Shown here one piece after another: positions 44,674-52,519 of a DNA stretch of 64,000 nucleotides. Positions within the stretch are counted from its first letter, which is position 1. Every line of letters starts with the position of its first letter. The notes under the pieces are model-generated. The model saw only the letters and a program-made list of their open reading frames with translations. It was not told where the DNA came from and did no database searches. The DNA lies in the NCBI GenBank assembly GCA_016787785.1, contig JAEUTO010000011.1:496001-560000 (forward strand), given 5' to 3'. The stretch is from Bacteroidia bacterium. Lineage in GTDB: Bacteria > Bacteroidota > Bacteroidia > B-17B0 > Aurantibacillaceae. A program made the translations under genes and the position numbers.

Positions 44674-45693
44674 TTATCTTAGGCCATAGTACTCGATTGC
44701 TTTTGCCTTAAGAGGGTTCGTGCTCCAATCGTCCCAAGAGCCAGTATATGGATCGTACCCACATTTTAAAGGCTTACTGTATAGATCACTTGGGTCTTCA
44801 GTAAACGCCCTACAGTCAGTGCAAACGTGTCTGTACTCACAATCTTTGCATACTTTTATATCGGCTTTTTTTATGCCCCACAATTTTTTAAAACCAGGTT
44901 TATTTACCGCTTCTGCTAATTTCGTATCTTTTATATTACCAAAATTTTCTTTCATACAGGGGCAGTTTTTAATATTACCTGATGAATCTATATTTATTTT
45001 TCGGTTTAAACATGTATTGTTCTGTTGTGATTCAGTGAACAAGGATAAGTTTATATTAAAATTTTCTTCTTTTATAAGACCGCAGCACTTATTACCAAAT
45101 GGCATATTTCTAACTATTAAAACGTCTTTAAACTCATTTAAAAATATGGAGTCGTTACAATTAAATACTTTTATCTTATTTTGTAACCTTGGTGACATTA
45201 AAAGTTTATTTATGAATTCGTTTAGCTTTTCACTTTTAAAATAATTTATAACTAGATCAAAACTAATAATTGAATACCCCAATAGGGCGGTTTCTAATAT
45301 TTCAACATCTTTATCGCATATATTTTCAGAAATGATAAAGGTATAGTAGAAACAATTCAATTGTTCTAAATCGCTCAAGATTTTTCCAATGGCAGAAACA
45401 TTTTTTTTATTAATTTCTATAACAGCATTTGAGATTGTTGCTGGTAAATCCCATTCTAAATTTAAGTCAGGAAAAAGTAGCTCTTCATCTGAGTCAATTC
45501 TAAAAATTATTTCTTTTTTAAGGAGTTCATCCAATAATACAATATCCTGATCTTTTAAACTTTCATTTTTAAGAGACTCAATAAATGCAGTTACTTTTTT
45601 TGGCAATACTGTCATTTGATCCCTACCAAAATCAATAAGTAAGTCTCTGGTATAACCTTTTGTTATAATATTGTCAGGAAAAATTTTGTACAT
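44674..45693 (-). CDS. gwsS: Grasp-with-spasm system SPASM-domain protein
   Basis: A 339-residue protein with a SPASM-type cysteine set in the C-terminal third: Cys228, Cys244, Cys246, then Cys282, Cys285, Cys291, Cys294 and Cys311 (pattern CKDCEYRHVCTDC). No CxxxCxxC radical-SAM motif is seen in the N-terminal part, which fits my knowledge of the grasp-with-spasm SPASM family. It is presumed to bind the precursor and help the ATP-grasp enzyme. Its ATG abuts the stop of the 51-codon gene upstream (TAG-ATG), so translation is coupled. Confidence 0.85.
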   Translation of the reverse strand: MYKIFPDNIITKGYTRDLLIDFGRDQMTVLPKKVTAFIESLKNESLKDQDIVLLDELLKKEIIFRIDSDEELLFPDLNLEWDLPATISNAVIEINKKNVSAIGKILSDLEQLNCFYYTFIISENICDKDVEILETALLGYSIISFDLVINYFKSEKLNEFINKLLMSPRLQNKIKVFNCNDSIFLNEFKDVLIVRNMPFGNKCCGLIKEENFNINLSLFTESQQNNTCLNRKINIDSSGNIKNCPCMKENFGNIKDTKLAEAVNKPGFKKLWGIKKADIKVCKDCEYRHVCTDCRAFTEDPSDLYSKPLKCGYDPYTGSWDDWSTNPLKAKAIEYYGLR

Positions 45694-45849
45694 CTAGAAT
45701 TGAGTTATACATTTATAAAAAGGCCTTTCTCTTATCTTTAATCTAGGCATGACCTTCATTTCATTAAATCTTGTATTTATTAAGCCGGTTATTGGTTTTA
45801 TTTTTAATTTAGAAAACCCTATTGGTTTTTCAGTTTTTAAATTTTTCAT
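45694..45849 (-). CDS. 51-residue basic protein wedged between the two maturase genes
   Basis: An ATG-started 51-codon frame. Its start overlaps the ATP-grasp gene stop as ATGA (45849-45846), and its TAG stop directly abuts the SPASM gene ATG at 45693. The product begins MKNLKTEKPIGFSKLKIKPI, is strongly basic (13 Lys/Arg-rich positions), has MPRLKIRERPFYKC near the end and one Cys. No signal peptide or membrane segment. The tight fit on both sides argues that it is a real gene. It could be a second precursor, a chaperone or leader-binding helper. I recognise no family. Confidence 0.7.
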   Translation of the reverse strand: MKNLKTEKPIGFSKLKIKPITGLINTRFNEMKVMPRLKIRERPFYKCITQF

Positions 45850-46793
45850 GTACATATTAATTCCGAAATTTTTTTATCTAAGTGATAGTTTCCAAAGTAA
45901 GAAACGTTTCCAAATTGCCCGATTGGATTAATTTCTAGAAAATAAATTTTTTTATCATGCCCATATATTAAATCAATTGAACAATATTTGAGATTTAAAT
46001 CCACAATTAAAGCCTGTAATTTCTTTTGTACACTTTCAGGCAGTTGGAATGGAATTTGTCTGTTAGGGAGCGCTCTATCATAGTTTCTAGAGTCGATTTT
46101 AGTTTGATCATTATTTTGTGACACAACTGCGATAGAGTAAAATTTATTATCCAGAAAGAAAACCCTGACGTCAAATTTTTTGGTTATTAATTTTTGGAAA
46201 AAAGTGGGATGAAAATTTTCTCCAAGACTCGCAACATCATCGCGTGTTAGCTCTTCTGTATAACTAAAGTAATTATTCCCACTTACTTCATAGCTATAAC
46301 TTGATAAAATGATTTTCGTAATAACTTGTTTATGTGTTTCTCGAAAACTTACTAGGTCTGATTTTTGTGAAGTAAAGATGTATTCGGGAATTAATAGATT
46401 AAATTTACTCGCTTTATCAAGTATTATTAATTTATTCAAGTCTGCAAGTTGTGGATGCCCCAAATGATCAATTTGTTTTATTTTATGGTAAAGATATTGT
46501 CTGATAATCTTGTTTTCCTTCGTTAAAAAATCAACTACATTATCGCTGTGTTCTTTATGAATTTCTGGCGTAATTAAAATATCACCTTGTCTGTAAAAAA
46601 TTTTACTAATACTATTTAAGTCAATTTCATATCCACCAGTAATATTTTTTATTACCATAGAATCCCCTTCAATTTTGACTAGTCTTACAACATCTTCCCC
46701 GTACAAGATTTTAAAGGGTTTTTTCATATGTAGAAGCCATTGACATATACTAGGAGTTATAGGGTCATGATCAATGCTTATTAGAAGGATCAT
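45846..46793 (-). CDS. gwsG: Grasp-with-spasm system ATP-grasp peptide maturase
   Basis: A 315-residue ATP-grasp ligase of the graspetide type, expected to form ester or amide crosslinks between side chains of a precursor peptide. Visible: N-terminal pre-ATP-grasp fold (ILLISIDHDPITPSICQWL), RQGDILITPE, the nucleotide-binding strand QVITKIILSSYSYEV, and the C-terminal metal/ATP site YCSIDLIYGHDKKIYFLEINPIGQFG (ExN motif). The precursor gene lies 46 bases upstream, and the 51-codon gene overlaps its stop. Confidence 0.87.
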   Translation of the reverse strand: MILLISIDHDPITPSICQWLLHMKKPFKILYGEDVVRLVKIEGDSMVIKNITGGYEIDLNSISKIFYRQGDILITPEIHKEHSDNVVDFLTKENKIIRQYLYHKIKQIDHLGHPQLADLNKLIILDKASKFNLLIPEYIFTSQKSDLVSFRETHKQVITKIILSSYSYEVSGNNYFSYTEELTRDDVASLGENFHPTFFQKLITKKFDVRVFFLDNKFYSIAVVSQNNDQTKIDSRNYDRALPNRQIPFQLPESVQKKLQALIVDLNLKYCSIDLIYGHDKKIYFLEINPIGQFGNVSYFGNYHLDKKISELICT

Positions 46794-46839
46794 TTTTAAT
46801 TATATGATTTTATTATTGAGAATTGAAAGCCATTATATT

Positions 46840-47082
46840 TTAATATGGAAGTGGGTCGGTGCAATCCTCTACTATTGTCCCGTTATCACCAGTAGTGACG
46901 TATCGCGTATCTACAATACAATTCCAAGCATCGTATGAGGGAGACGCTACTGTACCTCCGGAACATCTATCAGCAAAATCCCAATCATTTATTAATTGTC
47001 TTCTCGATGGGTTTCGGACAGGGTTTAAAACGTATCTAGTATTTAAAGTAGGAACTTCTTTCAATTTCTCTTTTTTCTTCAT
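46840..47082 (-). CDS. gwsA: Grasp-with-spasm precursor peptide
   Basis: An 80-residue peptide immediately upstream of the ATP-grasp gene. The N-terminal half is a basic leader (MKKKEKLKEVPTLNTRYVLN...NPSRRQLINDWDFADRC). The C-terminal core is rich in Thr, Ser, Asp and Glu, the residues that graspetide ligases join: DAWNCIVDTRYVTTGDNG then TIVEDCTDPLPY. Three Cys (around 40, 55 and 74) are present. The assignment rests on position, size and composition. Confidence 0.75.
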   Translation of the reverse strand: MKKKEKLKEVPTLNTRYVLNPVRNPSRRQLINDWDFADRCSGGTVASPSYDAWNCIVDTRYVTTGDNGTIVEDCTDPLPY

Positions 47083-47114
47083 AATCTTAAATTTTAAAAT
47101 TGTTTAATAATTTT

Positions 47115-47909
47115 TTACGGGACATAGTCCCAATCGTTACCAGTTACTGTAATATCAAACTCTTCGGCATTTTCGGTTGAAGCAAAAATTTGATAGTCTG
47201 CTTGCAACTCAAAATTGTTTTCAAAATCAATTTCATGCGTAAATGATAAATCGGAGCCAGATGGCTTTACACCCAGCACAACTACTTCGGTATAAAGAAA
47301 TTTTGTAGTTCCATTATAAATAAACAGCCTTACCATACCCGGTGTTGTTAAAGTATCATCCGCCTTAATGATTATAGATGTAAGGCTAGATCCTTTATAG
47401 GTTAAAGAACTACCAGCTGAATAAACGCTTGTTAATGTTCCAGTGCCATCTAAATTAGAATTTGCTGTGTTAGGCAAGCCATAACCTAGTTTTGTATGGT
47501 ACATGGTGGTATCTGTTCTTACGGAGGGGGCATAATACACCCATTCTAAGGTTTCCGCAATAATGTTAAACGATTCGGCGTTTTCGGTTGCAGCCATTAA
47601 TTCATAACCGGCCTTTAACTCAAAATTTAGTACTAAGGTGGTTTGAAATGTCGGTCGCGAAGCAGCTTTTGTTATTGCCGGTACTAAAATCTCCTTTAAT
47701 AGTACTTTACTGCTTGTATTATTAATAAATAAACGCACCACGCCGGCGGTGGTATTTTGTATTGCCTTTACTGTAACTGCTTTTATCAATGCGCCGTTCG
47801 AACCGCTTCTTATAACTGTAGTTATTGTGCCGGTACCATCTAAATTTGGATTAGCGGTGCTAATAGTTACTAAGCCTGTTTTTGCTGTATATTGTGTTTC
47901 TTCTGCCAT
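47115..47909 (-). CDS. Two-copy beta-domain protein (paralog 1)
   Basis: A 264-residue protein made of two tandem copies of a domain of about 130 residues. Each begins YTAKTG/YHTKLG, continues ANxNLDGTGT, IIKAxxxTTxGxVRLFIxNxT, and ends AESFNIIAETLEWVYY or AEEFDITVTGNDWDYVP. No signal peptide. It is 32 bases upstream of the precursor-peptide gene on the same strand and is likely in the same transcript. The fold looks beta-sandwich-like, as in some virion or fibre proteins, but I recognise no named family. Confidence 0.75.
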   Translation of the reverse strand: MAEETQYTAKTGLVTISTANPNLDGTGTITTVIRSGSNGALIKAVTVKAIQNTTAGVVRLFINNTSSKVLLKEILVPAITKAASRPTFQTTLVLNFELKAGYELMAATENAESFNIIAETLEWVYYAPSVRTDTTMYHTKLGYGLPNTANSNLDGTGTLTSVYSAGSSLTYKGSSLTSIIIKADDTLTTPGMVRLFIYNGTTKFLYTEVVVLGVKPSGSDLSFTHEIDFENNFELQADYQIFASTENAEEFDITVTGNDWDYVP

Positions 47910-47953
47910 TTGTTTTTAAGTTTATTATCAACTCATAAAAATATTTATTTAGT

Positions 47954-48745
47954 CTAGGCAGGGTATTTCCAATCATTTCCTTCTACTGTAATGTGAAAAG
48001 ATTCGGCATTTTGTGTTGATGCTTTTATAAGATAATCGGGTTTCAGTTGAAAACCTTCAACATCTACCTTACATTCAAATGCTGCTTGGGTTGCCGATTT
48101 TGTTATGGCTGGTATCATTACCTCTTTAAAAATTCGAGTGTTGGTTCCATCGTAAATATATAAACGTATCATACCTGCCGTAGTTGTAACTATGCCTTTA
48201 ATGGTAAGCGATTCAATTCTGCAACCTTTCCAACCTGAAGCCGAAGGCCCGGTAGTTAAGACCGTAACAACTGTACCTGTTCCATCTAAATTTGAGTTAG
48301 CAGTAGATACTAAGCCCGTACCTGTATTTGCCGTAAAATTGGTGCTTTCTGGTCTAACAGCTCCACCATAATACGCCCAATCCAAACCCTCGGCTATTAT
48401 GTTAAACGATTCGGCTTTCTCAGTACTTGCTTTAAGCACTTGTCCCGATTTTAATTTTATGTCACAATTCCATTTATATTGTACTGCTGGGTTAACAGAG
48501 GATTTTGTATTTGCCTCTACTGGAATCTCTTTTATTAACCTTGTATTTGTACCGTCAAAAATAAATAGCCTTATCATACCCTGTGTGGTAGTAACAAGTG
48601 ATTTTACTGTTATCGATTTTATTAGCGTGCCGTTTGAGGCGGCGGTTAAAACAGTTCCTAAAGTTCCCGTTCCATCAAGGTTTGCGTTTGCGGTTGCAAT
48701 GTTTGCCATTCCGGTGTTTGCTGTGTATTGGGTTTCTGCTGCCAT
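47954..48745 (-). CDS. Two-copy beta-domain protein (paralog 2)
   Basis: A 263-residue paralog of the product at 47115-47909, again with two copies of the domain (MAAETQYTANTGMANIATAN, then STNFTANTGTGLVSTANSN). Both end in AESFNIIAEGLDWAYY or AESFHITVEGNDWKYPA. The start MAAETQY parallels MAEETQY of the next gene. It is 44 bases upstream of paralog 1. The high similarity points to recent duplication. Confidence 0.75.
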   Translation of the reverse strand: MAAETQYTANTGMANIATANANLDGTGTLGTVLTAASNGTLIKSITVKSLVTTTQGMIRLFIFDGTNTRLIKEIPVEANTKSSVNPAVQYKWNCDIKLKSGQVLKASTEKAESFNIIAEGLDWAYYGGAVRPESTNFTANTGTGLVSTANSNLDGTGTVVTVLTTGPSASGWKGCRIESLTIKGIVTTTAGMIRLYIYDGTNTRIFKEVMIPAITKSATQAAFECKVDVEGFQLKPDYLIKASTQNAESFHITVEGNDWKYPA

Positions 48746-48792
48746 TTTTTTTCTTTTTAAATTTATTTTTAAATTAGATTCTTTTGAATGAA

Positions 48793-49212
48793 TTAATAAG
48801 AGGCGTCTAAAGCCTCAACTGTTATCATAAACGACTCAGCGTTTCCTAACCAGGCAATTAATGTTGCCGACGGCTGAACATAATAATTAACCTCATAAGA
48901 TACCTCAAAGGCTGGACAGATACTCGATTTTACAACTGCATCAATTGCTATTTCATCTACCAAAGTATAGTTGCCCCCACCGACGTCTGAATAAATAAAA
49001 ATTTTCCCCTTTGTTGTATTGCCAGTAGCTTTTACGGTTATAGTTTTTATCAAAGAGCCATTGCTTGCACCTGTAATTAATGTGTAAATCGTTCCGGTAG
49101 CTGTACAGGCAGTACTTTGTGTGTTGCTAGTATATTTTACACGTTGATTAATATTTGTAGTAACTCCACTTTCTTTAAGGGAATCCCCTGTATTTATATA
49201 TTCTACTAGCAT
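48793..49212 (-). CDS. Single-copy beta-domain protein (paralog 3, first gene of the cluster)
   Basis: A 139-residue protein carrying one copy of the same domain (VKYTSNTQSTACTATGTIYTLI, TTKGKIFIYSDVGGG, AESFMITVEALDASY). The start at 49212 is chosen because it sits about 12 bases after the expected transcription start of the promoter at 49224-49253; a start at 49329 would run through that promoter. As the first gene of the run it may be the ancestral unit from which the two-copy paralogs grew. Confidence 0.7.
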   Translation of the reverse strand: MLVEYINTGDSLKESGVTTNINQRVKYTSNTQSTACTATGTIYTLITGASNGSLIKTITVKATGNTTKGKIFIYSDVGGGNYTLVDEIAIDAVVKSSICPAFEVSYEVNYYVQPSATLIAWLGNAESFMITVEALDASY

Positions 49213-49223
49213 ATTTAATTTTT

Positions 49224-49253
49224 TTAAAGTAAAGGAATAATGACTTAAACAAA
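49224..49253 (-). promoter_or_regulatory. Promoter of the beta-domain/grasp-with-spasm gene run
   Basis: Minus-strand TTTG (49253-49250), an 18-base spacer and TACTTTAA (49231-49224). It points into the gene at 49212 and could serve the whole run down to 43643. Confidence 0.5.
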
Positions 49254-49362
49254 ATACGTTCAGAAAAACCGGAATGTCAACTGGGTAAATGCCTAGATAT
49301 GCTACTGGCGAATTAGATAATGACGACACTATCTATTTCACTAGGTAATATTGTTTAAAATG

Positions 49363-49391
49363 TCGTTAACACTGAAGAAAAATTCGTTAAC
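49363..49391. promoter_or_regulatory. Paired TCGTTAAC direct repeats before the NarL-type regulator
   Basis: TCGTTAAC occurs at 49363-49370 and 49384-49391, exactly 21 bp apart; each contains the palindrome GTTAAC. A weak -7-like TTTATTTG follows at 49392-49399. It is in the divergent region between the regulator and the peptide-cluster run and may control either. Confidence 0.5.
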
Positions 49392-49426
49392 TTTATTTGT
49401 AGAAATTATTCCCCGTCCCTATTCTT

Positions 49427-50068
49427 ATGAGAACTAAAATTAAGATCATCATTGCTGAAGACCAACCGGTTATGCGCAGGGGTTATGTTGGTTTATTTAG
49501 TGATTATAATGATCTTGAAGTAATTGGCGAAGCAGCTAATGGAGAAGAGTTACTGGAATTATTAAAACACAAAAAGCCGGACATTGTATTACTCGATATA
49601 GAAATGCCAGTAATGAATGGTGGCGTTGCGTTTGATATTATCAAAGAAAAGTACCCTAAAATAAAAGTTATTATCTCTACCATACATAATGAAAGTGAAT
49701 ACATTATTGAATATTTAAAGAAGGGCGCCAATGCTTATGTTTCTAAAGATAAACAGGCAAATTGTTTGATTGACGCAATTTATGCAGTGCACACAAATGG
49801 TTTTCATTTTGATAAAAGTTGTTCTGACGCATTATTAAAATCTGTTGATAAAGTGGATGGCATAAAATTTACCGAAAGAGAGATGGAGATCATCTTATTA
49901 ATAGCTCTCGGTAAAACAAATAAAGAAATATCTACTGTACTGAATGTCGTTCTTAAAACAATCGATTTTCATAAAGCTAACATGTACAAAAAGACAAAAA
50001 CCTATACTTCTGCCGGCTTACTTTCTTTTGCCTATAATGCAGGTATTGTAATTTCAAAGAAAGATTAA
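49427..50068 (+). CDS. NarL/FixJ-family response regulator
   Basis: A 213-residue regulator: receiver domain (1-120) with E11/D12 pocket and phospho-acceptor Asp57 in LLDIEMP, and a LuxR-type HTH (about 150-200: FTEREMEIILLIALGKTNKEIS). The recognition helix region VVLKTIDFHKANMYKK is less standard than usual. No sensor kinase is adjacent. It is divergent from the peptide-maturation run with paired repeats between, so it may control that cluster. Confidence 0.88.
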   Translation: MRTKIKIIIAEDQPVMRRGYVGLFSDYNDLEVIGEAANGEELLELLKHKKPDIVLLDIEMPVMNGGVAFDIIKEKYPKIKVIISTIHNESEYIIEYLKKGANAYVSKDKQANCLIDAIYAVHTNGFHFDKSCSDALLKSVDKVDGIKFTEREMEIILLIALGKTNKEISTVLNVVLKTIDFHKANMYKKTKTYTSAGLLSFAYNAGIVISKKD

Positions 50069-50129
50069 CTCTTTTATTTTCAACTAAAGTTTTGAACATT
50101 TTCCCTTAGGCGCTAGTCAATCTCGGTAC

Positions 50130-51407
50130 TCATAATCTCTTACAGCAAATTGTATTTTTAGCCTTTTTGCATCTGTTTTTTCTTGCTTTTTTCCATTGTT
50201 CATTTATCCATTCGGCTTTTGATGGTAAACCATTATAGAGTTCATAAGGAGTTTGTCCATTTATACACTCCATGCGTTTAATGTAGTTATGTTCTTTTAT
50301 TGCAAAACCAACTGCCGAGATTAATGCTTTTAGCGTGTAAATATTTTCTCTGTATAGATACATGTACTTTAAATCCATGTTATATCTTTCAATCATTGAA
50401 TTTGAAAATACAATATCCTTTTTGGCATATTTAATATCCACATTTGTAAACCCCTTGAAAAATTTTTTGACTTTGTTGTTTTTATTCTCGCTACCAGAAT
50501 CTGTAATAAAAGAAATTTTAATATTTGATTCCGGGTCAATGTCGGAGAGTGAATGTTGAAAGGTTTCGATTCGAGTATCAGCAGCTATTTTATCAGAAAT
50601 TGCCCATGACTTAATATATTTAGAATAATTATCTTTTACTAGGTAGATATAATAAGTTTCACCATTTTTTAATTTAAAGTATGTAATATCTGCATGAAGG
50701 TATTGGTTGGGATAGTCTGCCTTTAAAGATTTTGAAGAATACCTTTTTCTTTTTTTTGGTTTTAGTCTTACAATCTTATATCGTCTTTGAAGTCTTCGCC
50801 AACTAGTCCTTGTTGCGTGAACAATATTTTCATGATGCGCTTTCCAGACAAGTGAACTTATAGGGAAATGTTCAAATCGCGGATCCTGAAGTAACTGAAG
50901 GATTTTAAATTCTTCTTCCAAGGTAATTTGATTTGGAGATCTTTTAATGCAAGTTAACCTGCTGGAATGTCGGCAATCATCCTTCGCAAGCGTTTTCCAT
51001 TCATAATAAGTCATATTGTTGATGTTTAACAATTCGGAACATCTTTTTACACCTATAGCTTTTTTGTTGCTTTCAACAAAATCTACAATTTGCGCTCTGT
51101 TTTCGTAAATGAGTTTACGATACTCTTTGCCACTTGAAGCAATCTTTATTGCTAACGACAAAACTTCATTCTCAGCTTTCAAGTTTTTTAAAGACTCATT
51201 AACAGATTCTTTTAGTACATCAATTTCGTGGTTTAATTTTCTAATATTTTTTTCTTGTTTATTATAATAATCAAACCCAATCAATTTGTTCCAGTTTTCT
51301 TTTTTCCACGCATATACCATATTGGATTTTACTATTTTCTTAAATTTACTTGGTATTTTTCCGTTTACGGCGTCTAGTTTTAACCTGAAATCATAAGTTC
51401 TTATCAT
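50130..51407 (-). CDS. DDE-type integrase-core transposase
   Basis: A 425-residue single-frame transposase. N-terminal HTH and coiled-coil part (about 1-110), HTH_21-like segment (KAIGVKRCSELLNINNMTYYEWK), and an rve catalytic core with Asp in LHADITYFK, Asp in FITDSGSENK and Glu in NSMIERYN, about 36 residues after the second Asp. It resembles IS3-group cores but is not split into two overlapping frames. No clear terminal inverted repeats or target duplication could be found at 50069-50129 or 51408-51480. The frame is intact. Confidence 0.8.
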   Translation of the reverse strand: MIRTYDFRLKLDAVNGKIPSKFKKIVKSNMVYAWKKENWNKLIGFDYYNKQEKNIRKLNHEIDVLKESVNESLKNLKAENEVLSLAIKIASSGKEYRKLIYENRAQIVDFVESNKKAIGVKRCSELLNINNMTYYEWKTLAKDDCRHSSRLTCIKRSPNQITLEEEFKILQLLQDPRFEHFPISSLVWKAHHENIVHATRTSWRRLQRRYKIVRLKPKKRKRYSSKSLKADYPNQYLHADITYFKLKNGETYYIYLVKDNYSKYIKSWAISDKIAADTRIETFQHSLSDIDPESNIKISFITDSGSENKNNKVKKFFKGFTNVDIKYAKKDIVFSNSMIERYNMDLKYMYLYRENIYTLKALISAVGFAIKEHNYIKRMECINGQTPYELYNGLPSKAEWINEQWKKARKNRCKKAKNTICCKRL

Positions 51408-51577
51408 AATGATATTATTACATTAAAGGTGCAAAAAAATATATTTATTCGATAAAGTGTTTGGGTTTTTATTACAATCAGAAGTGATTTACTTATTGAG
51501 ATCATTGACTTATGGGCTTTTGGTTTTTCGTGGGGTGGTGAAGAGGGAAGTGATTTTAAAGGATTATTAATTAAGCA

Positions 51578-51618
51578 TAGGTAAATTTACCTATCAAAGG
51601 GTAGGTAAATTTACCTAT
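51578..51618. promoter_or_regulatory. Double palindromic operator-like site
   Basis: The palindrome TAGGTAAATTTACCTA occurs twice, at 51579-51594 and 51603-51618, exactly 24 bp apart; the first extends to 18 bp. It lies 65 bases before the gene at 51683. This is the look of a dimeric repressor operator. Confidence 0.6.
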
Positions 51619-51682
51619 TTTAGTTGGGAACAGTATTTGGAGAGGATTTTTTAATAGCTTTATTCTAACCAAAAAAAATCTT

Positions 51683-52519
51683 ATGAAAGAAAAAGAGTTT
51701 CAATTTTATATTATTAATATACCTATTAAACCTAATAAAGAGGCAAATGCTGAATTATATGAAAAGTTTTTTAAAAGTGTCTTTGATCGCAAGAAGTATA
51801 TGAAAATCGGAAAAGATAAAGCTGCTATTCTTAGAACTTATAATAAATCAGATTCGAATCATGGCATCATATATGGCTATTTTTCTACATTTACCAGAAT
51901 TGATGGTAAACACTGGATCAATCTAGATAACATGGAAAAGGAAAGCCATGAAATACCAAAAAATAAATTTCCAAATTTACGTGAATCATACTATTTTTTC
52001 TTCCCTAAAATACATAGGTTTGTAGTTATGAAAACCTCAAGCGGTGTTAGTTTAAAAAGTGTGCTTGCATATTTCCATGAATTAAAAAAGGATTTAAAAG
52101 AACCGGATTTTGAAGTTTTTTATGAACTCTCAAAAAATTCTTTCAAAGAAATTTTAAGTGCAGAGGTTGTTAATTCGCTATGCATCGAGGTTTCTTATTC
52201 AAATGCTGGTATTGGAAATGACGCCTTTAAATTTGTAGATAAGGATATGAAAGATTCTAATACTCAAAAGATAAAAATTGAGGCTAAGGCTGAAAAAGGA
52301 AACGGAATTAATATAAAAGAAAGTAAAATTTTAGAAGGAAGTTTAAAGCTTGCGGAAAGCTATGGCAATGCTACAGCCTCTGTGACGGTTAACAAAAGAA
52401 GAAGAACAATTAAAACAGAAAACTACCCTTTTGTTTTAAAAATAAAATCATCTTTAGCGGACTTTGCCAGGTTTTATAATAAACTATTTTCTGAGACAAA
52501 TGATTACCTTAAAAAATGA
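51683..52519 (+). CDS. Hypothetical cytosolic protein of a coupled pair
   Basis: A 278-residue protein without signal or membrane segment. The N-terminal part (FQFYIINIPIKPNKEANAELYEKFFKSVFDRKKYMKIGKDKAAILR) and following segments vaguely resemble DUF4747-type proteins, a low-confidence impression. The C-terminal half has VTVNKRRRTIKTENYP. Its stop overlaps the start of the membrane protein gene (ATGA). The double palindrome upstream and the nearby transposase mark it as accessory DNA. Function unknown. Confidence 0.65.
   Translation: MKEKEFQFYIINIPIKPNKEANAELYEKFFKSVFDRKKYMKIGKDKAAILRTYNKSDSNHGIIYGYFSTFTRIDGKHWINLDNMEKESHEIPKNKFPNLRESYYFFFPKIHRFVVMKTSSGVSLKSVLAYFHELKKDLKEPDFEVFYELSKNSFKEILSAEVVNSLCIEVSYSNAGIGNDAFKFVDKDMKDSNTQKIKIEAKAEKGNGINIKESKILEGSLKLAESYGNATASVTVNKRRRTIKTENYPFVLKIKSSLADFARFYNKLFSETNDYLKK

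Noticed and set aside
45749-45931. Plus-strand 60-codon frame across the gwsG/gwsS junction
   Set aside because: The minus-strand 51-codon frame fits the operon exactly with ATGA and TAG-ATG junctions, whereas this one opposes two genes and has no promoter or neighbour logic.
47115-49212. Prophage or injection-system remnant
   Set aside because: The beta-domains resemble fibre-type sandwiches, but there are no capsid, tail-sheath, baseplate or integrase genes nearby.
50069-51480. Terminal inverted repeats for the transposase gene
   Set aside because: Both flanks were compared by eye and no convincing inverted ends or target duplication was found, so only the gene is annotated.
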